NCBI GenBank assembly: GCA_002381945.1
Contig: DFXY01000016.1
Location: 1-26,631 of the forward strand
DNA from: Bacteriovoracaceae bacterium UBA4096
GTDB lineage: Bacteria > Bdellovibrionota > Bacteriovoracia > Bacteriovoracales > Bacteriovoracaceae
Reading direction: 5' to 3'
DNA: 26,631 nt
Shown: positions 8,264 through 14,715 of the stretch, in pieces
How the letters are laid out: each line of letters starts with the position of its first letter
Numbering within the stretch: the stretch's first letter is position 1
Translations under genes and position numbers: made by a program
The notes under the pieces: model-generated
The model's input: only the letters and a program-made list of their open reading frames with translations
Database searches by the model: none
What the model was told of the DNA's origin: nothing

Positions 8264-9010
8264 TTAATAGACGCTTTTGAGCTTAACTTCCGACAAAACG
8301 TTTTCAATGGTTTTAAGTAATTGGTCCTGATTGATCATGTCTTTACCCAGAGAATATTCCTTAGGTAATAGAACTTTGGAAATATTCTGAGTTTCTTTAT
8401 TTATCCGAGTAGTGACGGATGAGGTATCAAGACGCTTGACCTGAAAGTTGAAATTCAACTCCAGCTGTTCTTCTTGCATTGAGAAAGTCAGTAACAAGCT
8501 TTCAATGTTGGCCATTTCTCGAGAGGTTGGTGGGAGTAATTTAAACTCAACTCCTTTCTTGGTGCCTTTAATTTCCTTTACTTTAAAACGGTAGAAAGTA
8601 TCACACAGGCCAATGATCTTCGTGAAGAGCAATTTCGGTCCTACGTTTACCTGGAGCTGTCCTTCTATAAAGTTTTTTCCAAATGACAGATAGTAGCTGG
8701 ATTTTTTATCAGTAACAGGCCCATTAGAACTGATAGGAAAAGAGAAATCCATGGTTGCAGTCGCACCAGAAATTAACTCTGATTGAGAAAAGGCAGAGGT
8801 GGCCTCAGGTTTAATCGCTCCTTCCAAGCGGGAGTGAACCTTTTTAATATCTGCATGGGCCAGACCGACTCCTGAATTTTCCAAAGAGATAATCTCTGTT
8901 CCGTGGTTTTTGACCTGCAGTGTCCCTTTAAGAGTGTCACCCTGCTGCCAGCTTTCACCAACGGTTTCTATGTTCCATTCAAGTGGTTTGTTAAAAAATG
9001 TTCCCTTCAT
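8264..9010 (-). CDS. Unrecognised beta-rich cytosolic protein, possibly arrestin/Spo0M-like
   Basis: The family is not recognised. The 248-residue product has no signal peptide or membrane segment. The N-terminal half alternates hydrophobic and polar residues as in a beta sandwich: residues about 10-40 (WNIETVGESWQQGDTLKGTL followed by QVKNHG) resemble the opening strands of arrestin-like or Spo0M-like domains, where such folds act as adaptors. Residues about 120-200 contain Lys-rich strands, and the C-terminus (about 225-248) looks helical. The arrestin-like suggestion is weak and based on pattern only. Ribosome-site support for the start is poor, since AGAGGA is 12 nt upstream of the ATG. 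The gene lies between the secreted protease, separated by a hairpin, and the histidine kinase on the same strand. Confidence 0.6.
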   Translation of the reverse strand: MKGTFFNKPLEWNIETVGESWQQGDTLKGTLQVKNHGTEIISLENSGVGLAHADIKKVHSRLEGAIKPEATSAFSQSELISGATATMDFSFPISSNGPVTDKKSSYYLSFGKNFIEGQLQVNVGPKLLFTKIIGLCDTFYRFKVKEIKGTKKGVEFKLLPPTSREMANIESLLLTFSMQEEQLELNFNFQVKRLDTSSVTTRINKETQNISKVLLPKEYSLGKDMINQDQLLKTIENVLSEVKLKSVY

Positions 9011-9051
9011 ATTGAAAACATATCCTCTGGAACGGTTTATTTAAAAGCGAA

Positions 9052-9079
9052 AAGGGTTGATCATTGATGATCAACCCTT
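9052..9079 (-). terminator. Strong hairpin between protease and downstream gene
   Basis: The arms AAGGGTTGATCA (9052-9063) and TGATCAACCCTT (9068-9079) form a perfect 12-bp stem with a 4-nt loop, 15 bp after the protease stop codon. Only a short T-run follows on the minus strand, so it could act as a terminator or as an mRNA 3'-end stabiliser. Confidence 0.65.
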
Positions 9080-9094
9080 GGAAATTAAAAAAAA

Positions 9095-9949
9095 TTAACG
9101 AGGAAGAGTACAGCCATTGCGGTTAGGCTCAATCCGGAAATCCGGTGTTAAACAAGTGTAAGTGTTATAAGTCTGTTGACCATAACGTACACCTTTTCTC
9201 ACTGTTACTTCACCTTGTTCATCCACTTCACATGGATTATTCATTGTGCAACGTCTGCCACTTTCATTTGAAGTGTTATTGATAGCAACAACACGTCTTT
9301 CACCGCGGGCAATAATCGGAGAACCAGAAGTTCCACCAATCGTGTCGCAACCTTCGGTGTAGCGAATCGAGTCTTTAAATGTCCAGGCATCTTCTCTCAT
9401 GGCAAAAACAAAACCATCGATTTCACAAGAATAACCGCGATCCCAGTAACCTGAAATGATGTCGATTGAAATCCCTGTAAGAGGACGAACTGAATCTAAA
9501 AGGAAAGGACGAACTTTTGTTCTCTTATAAATCTCATTAAATGATTCGTTCAATTCATAAAAAGCAACGTCAGTATTGGTCATCGTAGCGTAAAGAATTT
9601 GAGTCGCTTTGATTGTATGAAGCTTCATATTGCTATCATAAACTTTCATGTTTCTAGAAACAGAACGGTTAGACCAGACTTCTCCTGGTTTTAGGAACCC
9701 GCCCGGAGCGCTAATACAGTGACCGTTAGTCATAACGATCGCTTTACTAGAAAGCGGTTGACCATTAAAGGCCACAAGTGAGCCTGAACAGTTAGAAAGT
9801 TTAACAATCCCTTCAAAGTCATAGCCAAGAGCTTCAAGAGATTGGAAAGATTTTAGGTTTGATTGTTCAAGAGCATTGAACGGAGCAACAGGGAAGGCCC
9901 AAGTAGCAGTGCTTGCTAAGGCCAGTGCGAGTACAAGAAGTGTCTTCAA
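9095..9949 (-). CDS. Secreted trypsin-like serine protease
   Basis: A chymotrypsin-fold (S1-type) serine endopeptidase. The signal peptide MKTLLVLALALASTATWA is followed by a possible short propeptide. The catalytic triad is visible: His77 in MTNGHC, Asp127 in NTDVAFYEL and Ser208 in GGTSGSP. Cys54/Cys78, Cys175/Cys201 and C-terminal Cys residues could form disulphides. At 284 residues it has the normal size for a single-domain secreted protease. The start codon is TTG at 9949, chosen because AGGAGG lies 6 nt upstream and the signal peptide starts there. That ribosome site is the 3' arm of an inverted repeat (see 9954-9979). In a predatory bacterium it would suit prey protein digestion; that role is inferred. 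Confidence 0.92.
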   Translation of the reverse strand: MKTLLVLALALASTATWAFPVAPFNALEQSNLKSFQSLEALGYDFEGIVKLSNCSGSLVAFNGQPLSSKAIVMTNGHCISAPGGFLKPGEVWSNRSVSRNMKVYDSNMKLHTIKATQILYATMTNTDVAFYELNESFNEIYKRTKVRPFLLDSVRPLTGISIDIISGYWDRGYSCEIDGFVFAMREDAWTFKDSIRYTEGCDTIGGTSGSPIIARGERRVVAINNTSNESGRRCTMNNPCEVDEQGEVTVRKGVRYGQQTYNTYTCLTPDFRIEPNRNGCTLPR

Positions 9950-9953
9950 AATG

Positions 9954-9979
9954 ATCCTCCTAGATATTTAAAGGAGGAT
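9954..9979 (-). promoter_or_regulatory. Inverted repeat that would sequester the protease Shine-Dalgarno
   Basis: On the minus strand ATCCTCCT (9979-9972), a 10-nt loop and AGGAGGAT (9961-9954) form a perfect 8-bp stem. The 3' arm contains the whole AGGAGG ribosome binding site of the TTG-initiated protease gene. In RNA this would block ribosome access. If the nearby -10 element is used, the transcript would begin inside the 5' arm and the stem would be incomplete. Confidence 0.6.
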
Positions 9980-9980
9980 T

Positions 9981-9989
9981 CTTATACCA
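9981..9989 (-). promoter_or_regulatory. Candidate extended -10 promoter of the protease gene
   Basis: On the minus strand TG-G-TATAAG matches the extended -10 pattern TGnTATAAT (TG at 9989-9988, hexamer 9986-9981). No convincing -35 box is present, as expected for this class. The predicted start is about 9974, inside the 5' arm of the neighbouring inverted repeat. Confidence 0.45.
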
Positions 9990-9990
9990 A

Positions 9991-10015
9991 AGGGAAGGAG
10001 CGTAAGTCCTTCCCT
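9991..10015 (-). terminator. Hairpin after the diiron-oxidase gene
   Basis: AGGGAAGGA (9991-9999) and TCCTTCCCT (10007-10015) form a perfect 9-bp stem with a 7-nt loop, 21 bp after the stop codon of the upstream oxidase gene. No T-run follows on the minus strand, so termination may be incomplete. Confidence 0.5.
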
Positions 10016-10036
10016 GTAAGGTTTTTAAAGATTTAA

Positions 10037-10654
10037 TTAGGCTACTTTGAGCATTGAGTTATTGTGGCAAACGGTTGCAACGATCAATTCATACATTTGT
10101 TTTGAGAAGTGAAAGTTTCGCATAATCACTTCTTGTTCGATTTTACTTAGAGACTGAATGGTCTTGAGAGCTCCTTCAAGATGCTCCGGATCTTCATCCA
10201 CGTGCACGCGGGCAAAATGAATCCCCTTATGACGATCTTTAACGACTTCAAAGACATCCTTTCCCCAGTGAACTGCAATGCCTTCCAGAAATAGGATATA
10301 ACCTAAAAGGGCAGTACCACCTTCAAATTGAATACGATAATACTGGCCCTGATAAAAGGCCTGAGTCGCTGGGGATTCACTGAACTCACTGATGTTTCGT
10401 CCCATCTTTTGCAAGTCTTTCAAAGCGACAAGATCATGACGTGTTTCTTCACCTAGGTGCTTTTCAAAATGGTGACGTAGGTCATCGTTCTTAAGGTGAG
10501 GGAGTGAAAAACCTAAAAGAGCAGTTGAATGTCTGACAAAAAAATAAGTTTGGGCAAGCCATTCCTGATAAACGGCAGCATCACGAAAAAGAGAAGCTGG
10601 ATGATTCATTTTAAAATGTTCCATCCCGAGCATAAATTCTTCTTTGATAGTCAT
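10037..10654 (-). CDS. Heme-oxygenase-like diiron oxidase (HDO/TenA-like fold)
   Basis: An all-helical protein of 205 residues. Candidate metal ligands follow the HDO pattern: Glu70-x2-His73 (GEETRH), Glu124 (LFLEGIA), and His151, Asp155 and His158 in HVDEDPEH. Members of this superfamily (UndA, SznF, BesC, CADD) use a non-heme diiron centre with O2 to oxidise small molecules; the substrate here is unknown. I start at ATG 10654, where AAAGG lies 6 nt upstream. The longer TTG form at 10690 would overlap the upstream gene and add a Lys/Arg-rich tail with no counterpart I know of. The start lies 13 bp after the GNAT-fold gene's stop, so the two genes form an operon and probably a pathway. Confidence 0.8.
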   Translation of the reverse strand: MTIKEEFMLGMEHFKMNHPASLFRDAAVYQEWLAQTYFFVRHSTALLGFSLPHLKNDDLRHHFEKHLGEETRHDLVALKDLQKMGRNISEFSESPATQAFYQGQYYRIQFEGGTALLGYILFLEGIAVHWGKDVFEVVKDRHKGIHFARVHVDEDPEHLEGALKTIQSLSKIEQEVIMRNFHFSKQMYELIVATVCHNNSMLKVA

Positions 10655-10667
10655 AATAATCCTTTTT

Positions 10668-11384
10668 TTAGGCCGCTTTCTTAATTTCAATAATATTATC
10701 TTCTACTGGATATTCACTTATATGAACAAGCTGGCCCCATAGGTCTTCACACAGGCCTCTGAGCTGTTTTCTTTCAATCATTGATCTGATGTTTTCTTTA
10801 TTGTACGCCACTAGCTGAGCGGGTAATTCTTTACCACCGTAATTGAAGCTGTGTTCTTTATTAAGGACAATTGCGCCGGCATCTTCACCGCTGGCATTTT
10901 GCATACCACGAATAAGATTTAAGCATCCGGCCATCACTCCCATTTGGGTATGTTCAAATCGGATCAAAGTATAAAGAGAAATAATATCTTTCCATCTCAC
11001 CATCTGTCCTTTACCGGCAAAATCAGGATTAACCGTAAACTGAGAGCAAATAATGGCATCTGGGGAAATTGTACTGAGTTTATGATACGACTTTTGGTCC
11101 CATGAACCAAACCATGACATATCAGGCATAGGGCCTGCTTTTAGGTCGCCATAGGTAAAGCTACTGAAGCCTATGCAGTTTGATCCATGAAAGAGAACTC
11201 CCATTTCATCTGGAAGGACAAAACCATCTGAATGGAGTGGCCCGTTAATTCCTGTCTCTTCACGGTATTTTCCCCAGGCCCTTCTCCACACATCATATGC
11301 CGCCTTGTATTCTGCTTCGTAACCTTTAACCGGATGTCGGGCAGGCATCAATATATATCTACAGTCTTTGACCCAACTTTCCAT
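10668..11384 (-). CDS. GNAT-fold acyltransferase-like protein, partner of the diiron oxidase
   Basis: A 238-residue cytosolic protein. The middle resembles the acyl-CoA N-acyltransferase fold: a strand-rich start with DGFVLPDEMGVLFHGSNCIG (about 53-72), then SQFTVNPDFAGKGQMVRW (about 114-131), where the strand and AGKGQ turn match the CoA-binding region of GNAT/LuxI/FeeM-like enzymes. The helix and strand MGVMAGCLNLIRGMQNASG follows. The family is not certain and no closer homologue is recognised. Translation start is strongly supported by AGGAGGT 4 nt before the ATG. It is the first gene of a two-gene unit with the diiron oxidase, which suggests that one enzyme makes an acylated compound and the other oxidises it. 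Confidence 0.65.
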   Translation of the reverse strand: MESWVKDCRYILMPARHPVKGYEAEYKAAYDVWRRAWGKYREETGINGPLHSDGFVLPDEMGVLFHGSNCIGFSSFTYGDLKAGPMPDMSWFGSWDQKSYHKLSTISPDAIICSQFTVNPDFAGKGQMVRWKDIISLYTLIRFEHTQMGVMAGCLNLIRGMQNASGEDAGAIVLNKEHSFNYGGKELPAQLVAYNKENIRSMIERKQLRGLCEDLWGQLVHISEYPVEDNIIEIKKAA

Positions 11385-11475
11385 AAGACCTCCTTCGGTT
11401 TTTCAACAGAAGAAGAATAAGGTCTACTGAAATTTAATCGATGAAAAAAAAAGGCGAATTTTATAAGTTGGTGGA

Positions 11476-11503
11476 AGCATAAAACTTTGGATCAAAGTCT
11501 TAA
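11476..11503 (-). promoter_or_regulatory. Candidate promoter with operator-like dyad for the GNAT/oxidase operon
   Basis: On the minus strand TTAAGA (11503-11498), a 16-bp spacer and TATGCT (11481-11476) give a weak promoter match (4 of 6 at each box). The spacer holds the dyad ACTTTG-GAT-CAAAGT (plus coordinates 11484-11498). A repressor bound there would block polymerase. The same dyad followed by TTTT could instead be a weak terminator of the kinase gene upstream. Confidence 0.4.
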
Positions 11504-11530
11504 GAAAAGTTATAAATATTAAAATGCAAA

Positions 11531-13060
11531 CTAGCTAAAGATGTTGGCGCTTTGAATCTCAGGGATGAACTTAGGTGTTCTAACATTAGATTTCTTAAGA
11601 CAGACAGTAACTGTTGTTCCATGACCCAGACCTTCAGAATAAACGGTATGAGTGGCCCCAAAGTGGCGCAGGAAGTAGCCCATCACCATCATACCAAAGC
11701 CGGAACCAGTTTCACCTTTGGTTCCTTCAGTCGAATGAAGCAGCCGTCGTTCAAGACGGTCCTGATTAATTCCCATACCAGAATCTTTGAATTCTACTTT
11801 GACCATGTTTTGGTATTCATAGACATTGATTTTTATTTCTGAATTTTCATACGAAAATTTAATCGCATTAGACAGGATATTAGCAAAAACATGTTCAGTA
11901 AGAGTGTTCTCTTCTGCTGCCACAAAGGTATCCAGTGGCACCGAACAATCATAATTCACGCGAATATTCTTTTCTTTTAATCTCGTCTCAAATTGAGTCA
12001 AAAGATAATTGATAGAACGATCAATAGAGACGTCGTGTATCGCCACGATATTTGCCTGATTCCTGGTTACGATGGCATTTCTAATTCGAGCGATCATATC
12101 CAGTGCAGACTTAGTATTCATCTTGATACGATTCCAGATCATATCTTTGTCTTCTTGTGGAATTCGTCCCATCTGGAGCATGTCAATATAAGCGTTGATC
12201 ACCGTTAATGGATTGGCAAGATCATGAGAGACAGTTTTGATCAGTATCTCATTCATCTCTCTTTCATCTTCGAGTTTAACGTTCATCTTTTGTAATTTCT
12301 GAGTCAGCTCTTCTTTCTGGCTGATTTGCAGCTCTAATGTTCGATATAATTCATCTATTTCCACATTGTAGTGAGTGTTCTGTCCGGATAGTTTCTCCAG
12401 AGCAAGTTCGATATTTTTTCTTTCTTTCTTTTCTCTTCGATGACTAATGAGAAGCGGAAGAAAAATAGACATACATTGATATTGAGCAATGGAAATGGAC
12501 CATCCCCACCATGCCGTGGTTGGATCCAGACGGAATAGGGCATAATTGAAGTGATTGATCACTCCGGTGAGAAACATGATTCCCATACCTTTCTCAATCC
12601 AGTTGGCCTCACTCCTATGAGTGATGAAGATATTCCACATAGGCGGCCAGCAAGGCAGGGAAGAGGAAAAAGTTATCGGCAAAAGGGCAATGGTAAACCC
12701 AACTTCAGTGCTCAAAAGAAGATAAGTGGATACTAATGAGGCTATGACCTGGATTGTACCATAGAACATGAGGTTGAATCTCAGCCCCCGCGAGTCCATG
12801 AGGATTTTTGCCAGCATGAAAGTTGGAAGAAACTGAAAGTAATAGGCCAGAGCAATTTCTGTAGGTGTCTGACTTAAGGCCGCTGCAGCTAAGTAAGTAG
12901 CAAATAGCGTGATCCAGTACAATATCAGCTCATTAAATTCTTTTTGAGCGGTCTTAACTCGAGCAGCGATAGCAATGACAAAGTTCAGGATGGTTGTCCC
13001 GATCAAAAAGAGGAATATGAACTTTGCTAATGCTTCCATAATGATGAATTTAAACTGCAC
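11531..13060 (-). CDS. Membrane histidine kinase with N-terminal multi-helix sensor
   Basis: Residues about 8-205 contain around seven hydrophobic segments (7TM-like sensor). A coiled coil (about 210-270) leads to the kinase core: H-box TVSHDLANPLTVI with His279, an N-box in FANILSNAIKFSYEN near 390, G1 DSGMGINQD near 420 and G2 GETGSGFGMMVMGYF near 443. The roughly 20-residue tail has no known role. The start is either GTG 13060 or ATG 13039 (product beginning MEALAKF). Neither has a Shine-Dalgarno sequence, but TTAACA-N18-TGTACT ends 8 nt before the GTG. No receiver gene is adjacent. It is paralogous in core motifs to the kinase at 6923-8221 but has a different membrane domain and a longer linker. 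Confidence 0.88.
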   Translation of the reverse strand: MQFKFIIMEALAKFIFLFLIGTTILNFVIAIAARVKTAQKEFNELILYWITLFATYLAAAALSQTPTEIALAYYFQFLPTFMLAKILMDSRGLRFNLMFYGTIQVIASLVSTYLLLSTEVGFTIALLPITFSSSLPCWPPMWNIFITHRSEANWIEKGMGIMFLTGVINHFNYALFRLDPTTAWWGWSISIAQYQCMSIFLPLLISHRREKKERKNIELALEKLSGQNTHYNVEIDELYRTLELQISQKEELTQKLQKMNVKLEDEREMNEILIKTVSHDLANPLTVINAYIDMLQMGRIPQEDKDMIWNRIKMNTKSALDMIARIRNAIVTRNQANIVAIHDVSIDRSINYLLTQFETRLKEKNIRVNYDCSVPLDTFVAAEENTLTEHVFANILSNAIKFSYENSEIKINVYEYQNMVKVEFKDSGMGINQDRLERRLLHSTEGTKGETGSGFGMMVMGYFLRHFGATHTVYSEGLGHGTTVTVCLKKSNVRTPKFIPEIQSANIFS

Positions 13061-13068
13061 TTAGATTT

Positions 13069-13098
13069 AGTACAATTGAAGACTTGGAATCCTGTTAA
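13069..13098 (-). promoter_or_regulatory. Candidate promoter for the histidine kinase at 11531-13060
   Basis: On the minus strand TTAACA (13098-13093), an 18-bp spacer and TGTACT (13074-13069), followed by 8 nt and the GTG codon. A start at 7 nt would leave a leader of about one or two bases. Confidence 0.4.
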
Positions 13099-13113
13099 GA
13101 TTACAGGCTTTGA

Positions 13114-13905
13114 CTAAAGTTCTTCACCTGCAGGCTCAAATAAGGGTTTGAAATCACCTAACTCCTTAGATTCCTCCAGAAGGTCTACTAAGTCGGTATC
13201 AAGGATTTTGTAAAGATCAGTGAAATTTTCCAGAACATAGTAAAGAGGTTGAGGGATATCAATTCGGTAGGGCGTCCTTAAAGCACTCAGAGGATCAAAG
13301 TCAACTCGTTGGGGGAGTGGGCTTTCAACTGAATAAACGGTTTCATGGATGGAAGAGAGCATGCCACCCCCATAGGCCTTGATACCTTTAGGTGTTTTCA
13401 GCAGTCCGAATTCAACCGTAAACCAGAAAATACGGAAAATTCTTCGTCGATCTTTGGGACTAATTGAGAGAGCAAGTTTGCCGAACTCTTCCATAAAATT
13501 GGCATATTCACTAAAAGTCAGAAGAGGAACATGGCCATAAAACTCATGAAAAATATCCGGCTCCTGAATGTAATCCAATTCTTGGGGAATACGGATAAAG
13601 CTCGCTGCTGGAAACTTCTTATTCGCCAGGAGGGTAAAGAACTCTTTGGCAGGAATAAGGGCCGGAACCACTTCTACTTCCCAACCAGAAAAATCTTTCA
13701 GTCGTTTATTAATTTCACTGTGCTGAGGAACACGATCCTGTGAAAAGCCTATTCGATTCAAACCCTCCAGAAACTCGGGACAGGCCCGGGTCTTAACGAT
13801 CTCACTTTGGCGGGTAATGAGTGAATTCCAAGTCTTATTTTCATCAGCGGTCCAATCTATCAGACCCTGTGAATTAGGCTGTTTTGAAATGTAAGTAGTT
13901 TTCAT
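13114..13905 (-). CDS. phhA: Phenylalanine-4-hydroxylase
   Basis: This Fe(II)- and tetrahydropterin-dependent enzyme converts phenylalanine to tyrosine. With the start at ATG 13905 the protein has 263 residues, normal for the bacterial enzyme. The iron ligands are visible: His120 and His125 in DIFHEFYGHVPLL and Glu165 in FWFTVEFGL. Other family marks are PDRVP-like SQDRVPQHSEIN near 55-66, YGGGMLSS near 178 and the C-terminal PYRIDIPQPLYYVLENF segment. The start codon overlaps the TGA of the upstream acyltransferase (ATGA), so the two are translationally coupled; an in-frame TTG at 13926 is therefore not needed. A YddG-like aromatic exporter lies divergently next to this operon. Confidence 0.93.
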   Translation of the reverse strand: MKTTYISKQPNSQGLIDWTADENKTWNSLITRQSEIVKTRACPEFLEGLNRIGFSQDRVPQHSEINKRLKDFSGWEVEVVPALIPAKEFFTLLANKKFPAASFIRIPQELDYIQEPDIFHEFYGHVPLLTFSEYANFMEEFGKLALSISPKDRRRIFRIFWFTVEFGLLKTPKGIKAYGGGMLSSIHETVYSVESPLPQRVDFDPLSALRTPYRIDIPQPLYYVLENFTDLYKILDTDLVDLLEESKELGDFKPLFEPAGEEL

Positions 13906-14591
13906 TTTATTCTCGGTTTTGGGCAATCTCGTTCGAGTCGCGTTTGAAGATCATGAACGATGCTTAATATTCGACTTCTGGAGTTACCCTGAAACTGCAA
14001 TTTATATTCCTTAATATCATGATAACTGAAATTCATTTCAATGGTTTTAAAAGGTCGGGGAAAATGTTGTCCCGGGGCCTGGACATGGTGGAGTCCACCG
14101 GAAAAACATAAAAGCATGGCTCCACTATCGAGGGTTTCAATAATATCAGCAATACCACCACGTACAGTCATTGGTCTTCCATACTTATCCAGACCATTGG
14201 GTCTTTTCATGCGTCCTTCCGGTGCGATCATAACTATCTTGTCGGATTTTATGGATTCCAGATACAGCTCCCAGGAAGCATCTTTCTTTCTGGTAACGGA
14301 AGTAATATTCGGCACCATAAGTTTCCAGAATCTTCCAACAATTGGCCGGTTAAGGGTAATGTCGGCCCCAGGTACACTAAAATGTCCAGTGAGATGCCAA
14401 AGAAAAGAGAAAGGCACAATTTGAAGGAAGAGTGGCTCAAAGAGAGAAGTGTGGTTCAGAAAAACTATCAAACGCACATTTTTCCATTTGAAATCAGGAA
14501 CTGGAGTTAGCCACTGATAGCGGGCACGATAAAATGTCCATGAAATAATTTTAACTGTAGCAAGAATGATAAAGGCTAAGAATCTGCGCAT
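13902..14591 (-). CDS. PlsC-like lysophospholipid acyltransferase
   Basis: A membrane-associated acyltransferase related to 1-acylglycerol-3-phosphate acyltransferase. Residues 3-22 form one membrane segment. Motif I reads NHTSLFEP with His47 and Glu52, an H-x4-E variant of the usual H-x4-D. Motif III is IAPEGRMKRP (Glu125, Gly126). The conserved GRFWK...RKKD stretch (about 86-104) occupies the glycerophosphate-binding region. The acceptor lipid is unknown. The ATG at 14591 has no good ribosome site of its own; instead a GGAGG-preceded 21-codon ORF in another frame overlaps it (14551-14616). The downstream hydroxylase is ATGA-coupled to this gene. Confidence 0.82.
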   Translation of the reverse strand: MRRFLAFIILATVKIISWTFYRARYQWLTPVPDFKWKNVRLIVFLNHTSLFEPLFLQIVPFSFLWHLTGHFSVPGADITLNRPIVGRFWKLMVPNITSVTRKKDASWELYLESIKSDKIVMIAPEGRMKRPNGLDKYGRPMTVRGGIADIIETLDSGAMLLCFSGGLHHVQAPGQHFPRPFKTIEMNFSYHDIKEYKLQFQGNSRSRILSIVHDLQTRLERDCPKPRIK

Positions 14592-14616
14592 ATAATTTGA
14601 GCTCGTGATAATTCAT
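14551..14616 (-). CDS. Short Tyr-rich upstream ORF, possible leader peptide
   Basis: ATG at 14616 is preceded by GGAGG with an ideal 6-nt gap. The frame runs 21 codons to TAA and overlaps the first 41 bases of the acyltransferase gene in another frame. Tyr occurs at positions 3, 9, 16 and 20. It may regulate the acyltransferase-phenylalanine hydroxylase operon. It could also be a chance ORF, or the acyltransferase could have an unrecognised start. Confidence 0.4.
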   Translation of the reverse strand: MNYHELKLYAQILSLYHSCYS

Positions 14617-14715
14617 AAAGTTCCTCCAGATGAGCAAGAGGATTATTCAATAAGTCTGGATATTTTGTGCATGATAAATGCTAGCCTGTTTTAGGTGGAC
14701 AAGCTAGAGTTTAAT

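Noticed and set aside
8994..9024. Four-codon micro-ORF just before the beta-rich protein gene, ending in an ATGA overlap
   Set aside because: The AGAGG lies only 2 nt from its ATG, too close to initiate, so it is probably coincidence.
10655..10690. TTG-started extension of the diiron oxidase
   Set aside because: It adds a basic tail overlapping the upstream gene and has no ribosome site.
14041..14424. 127-codon plus-strand ORF opposite the PlsC-like gene
   Set aside because: It is antisense to a gene with clear catalytic motifs, and its composition (Pro/Ser/Arg-rich) and lack of motifs indicate a shadow ORF.
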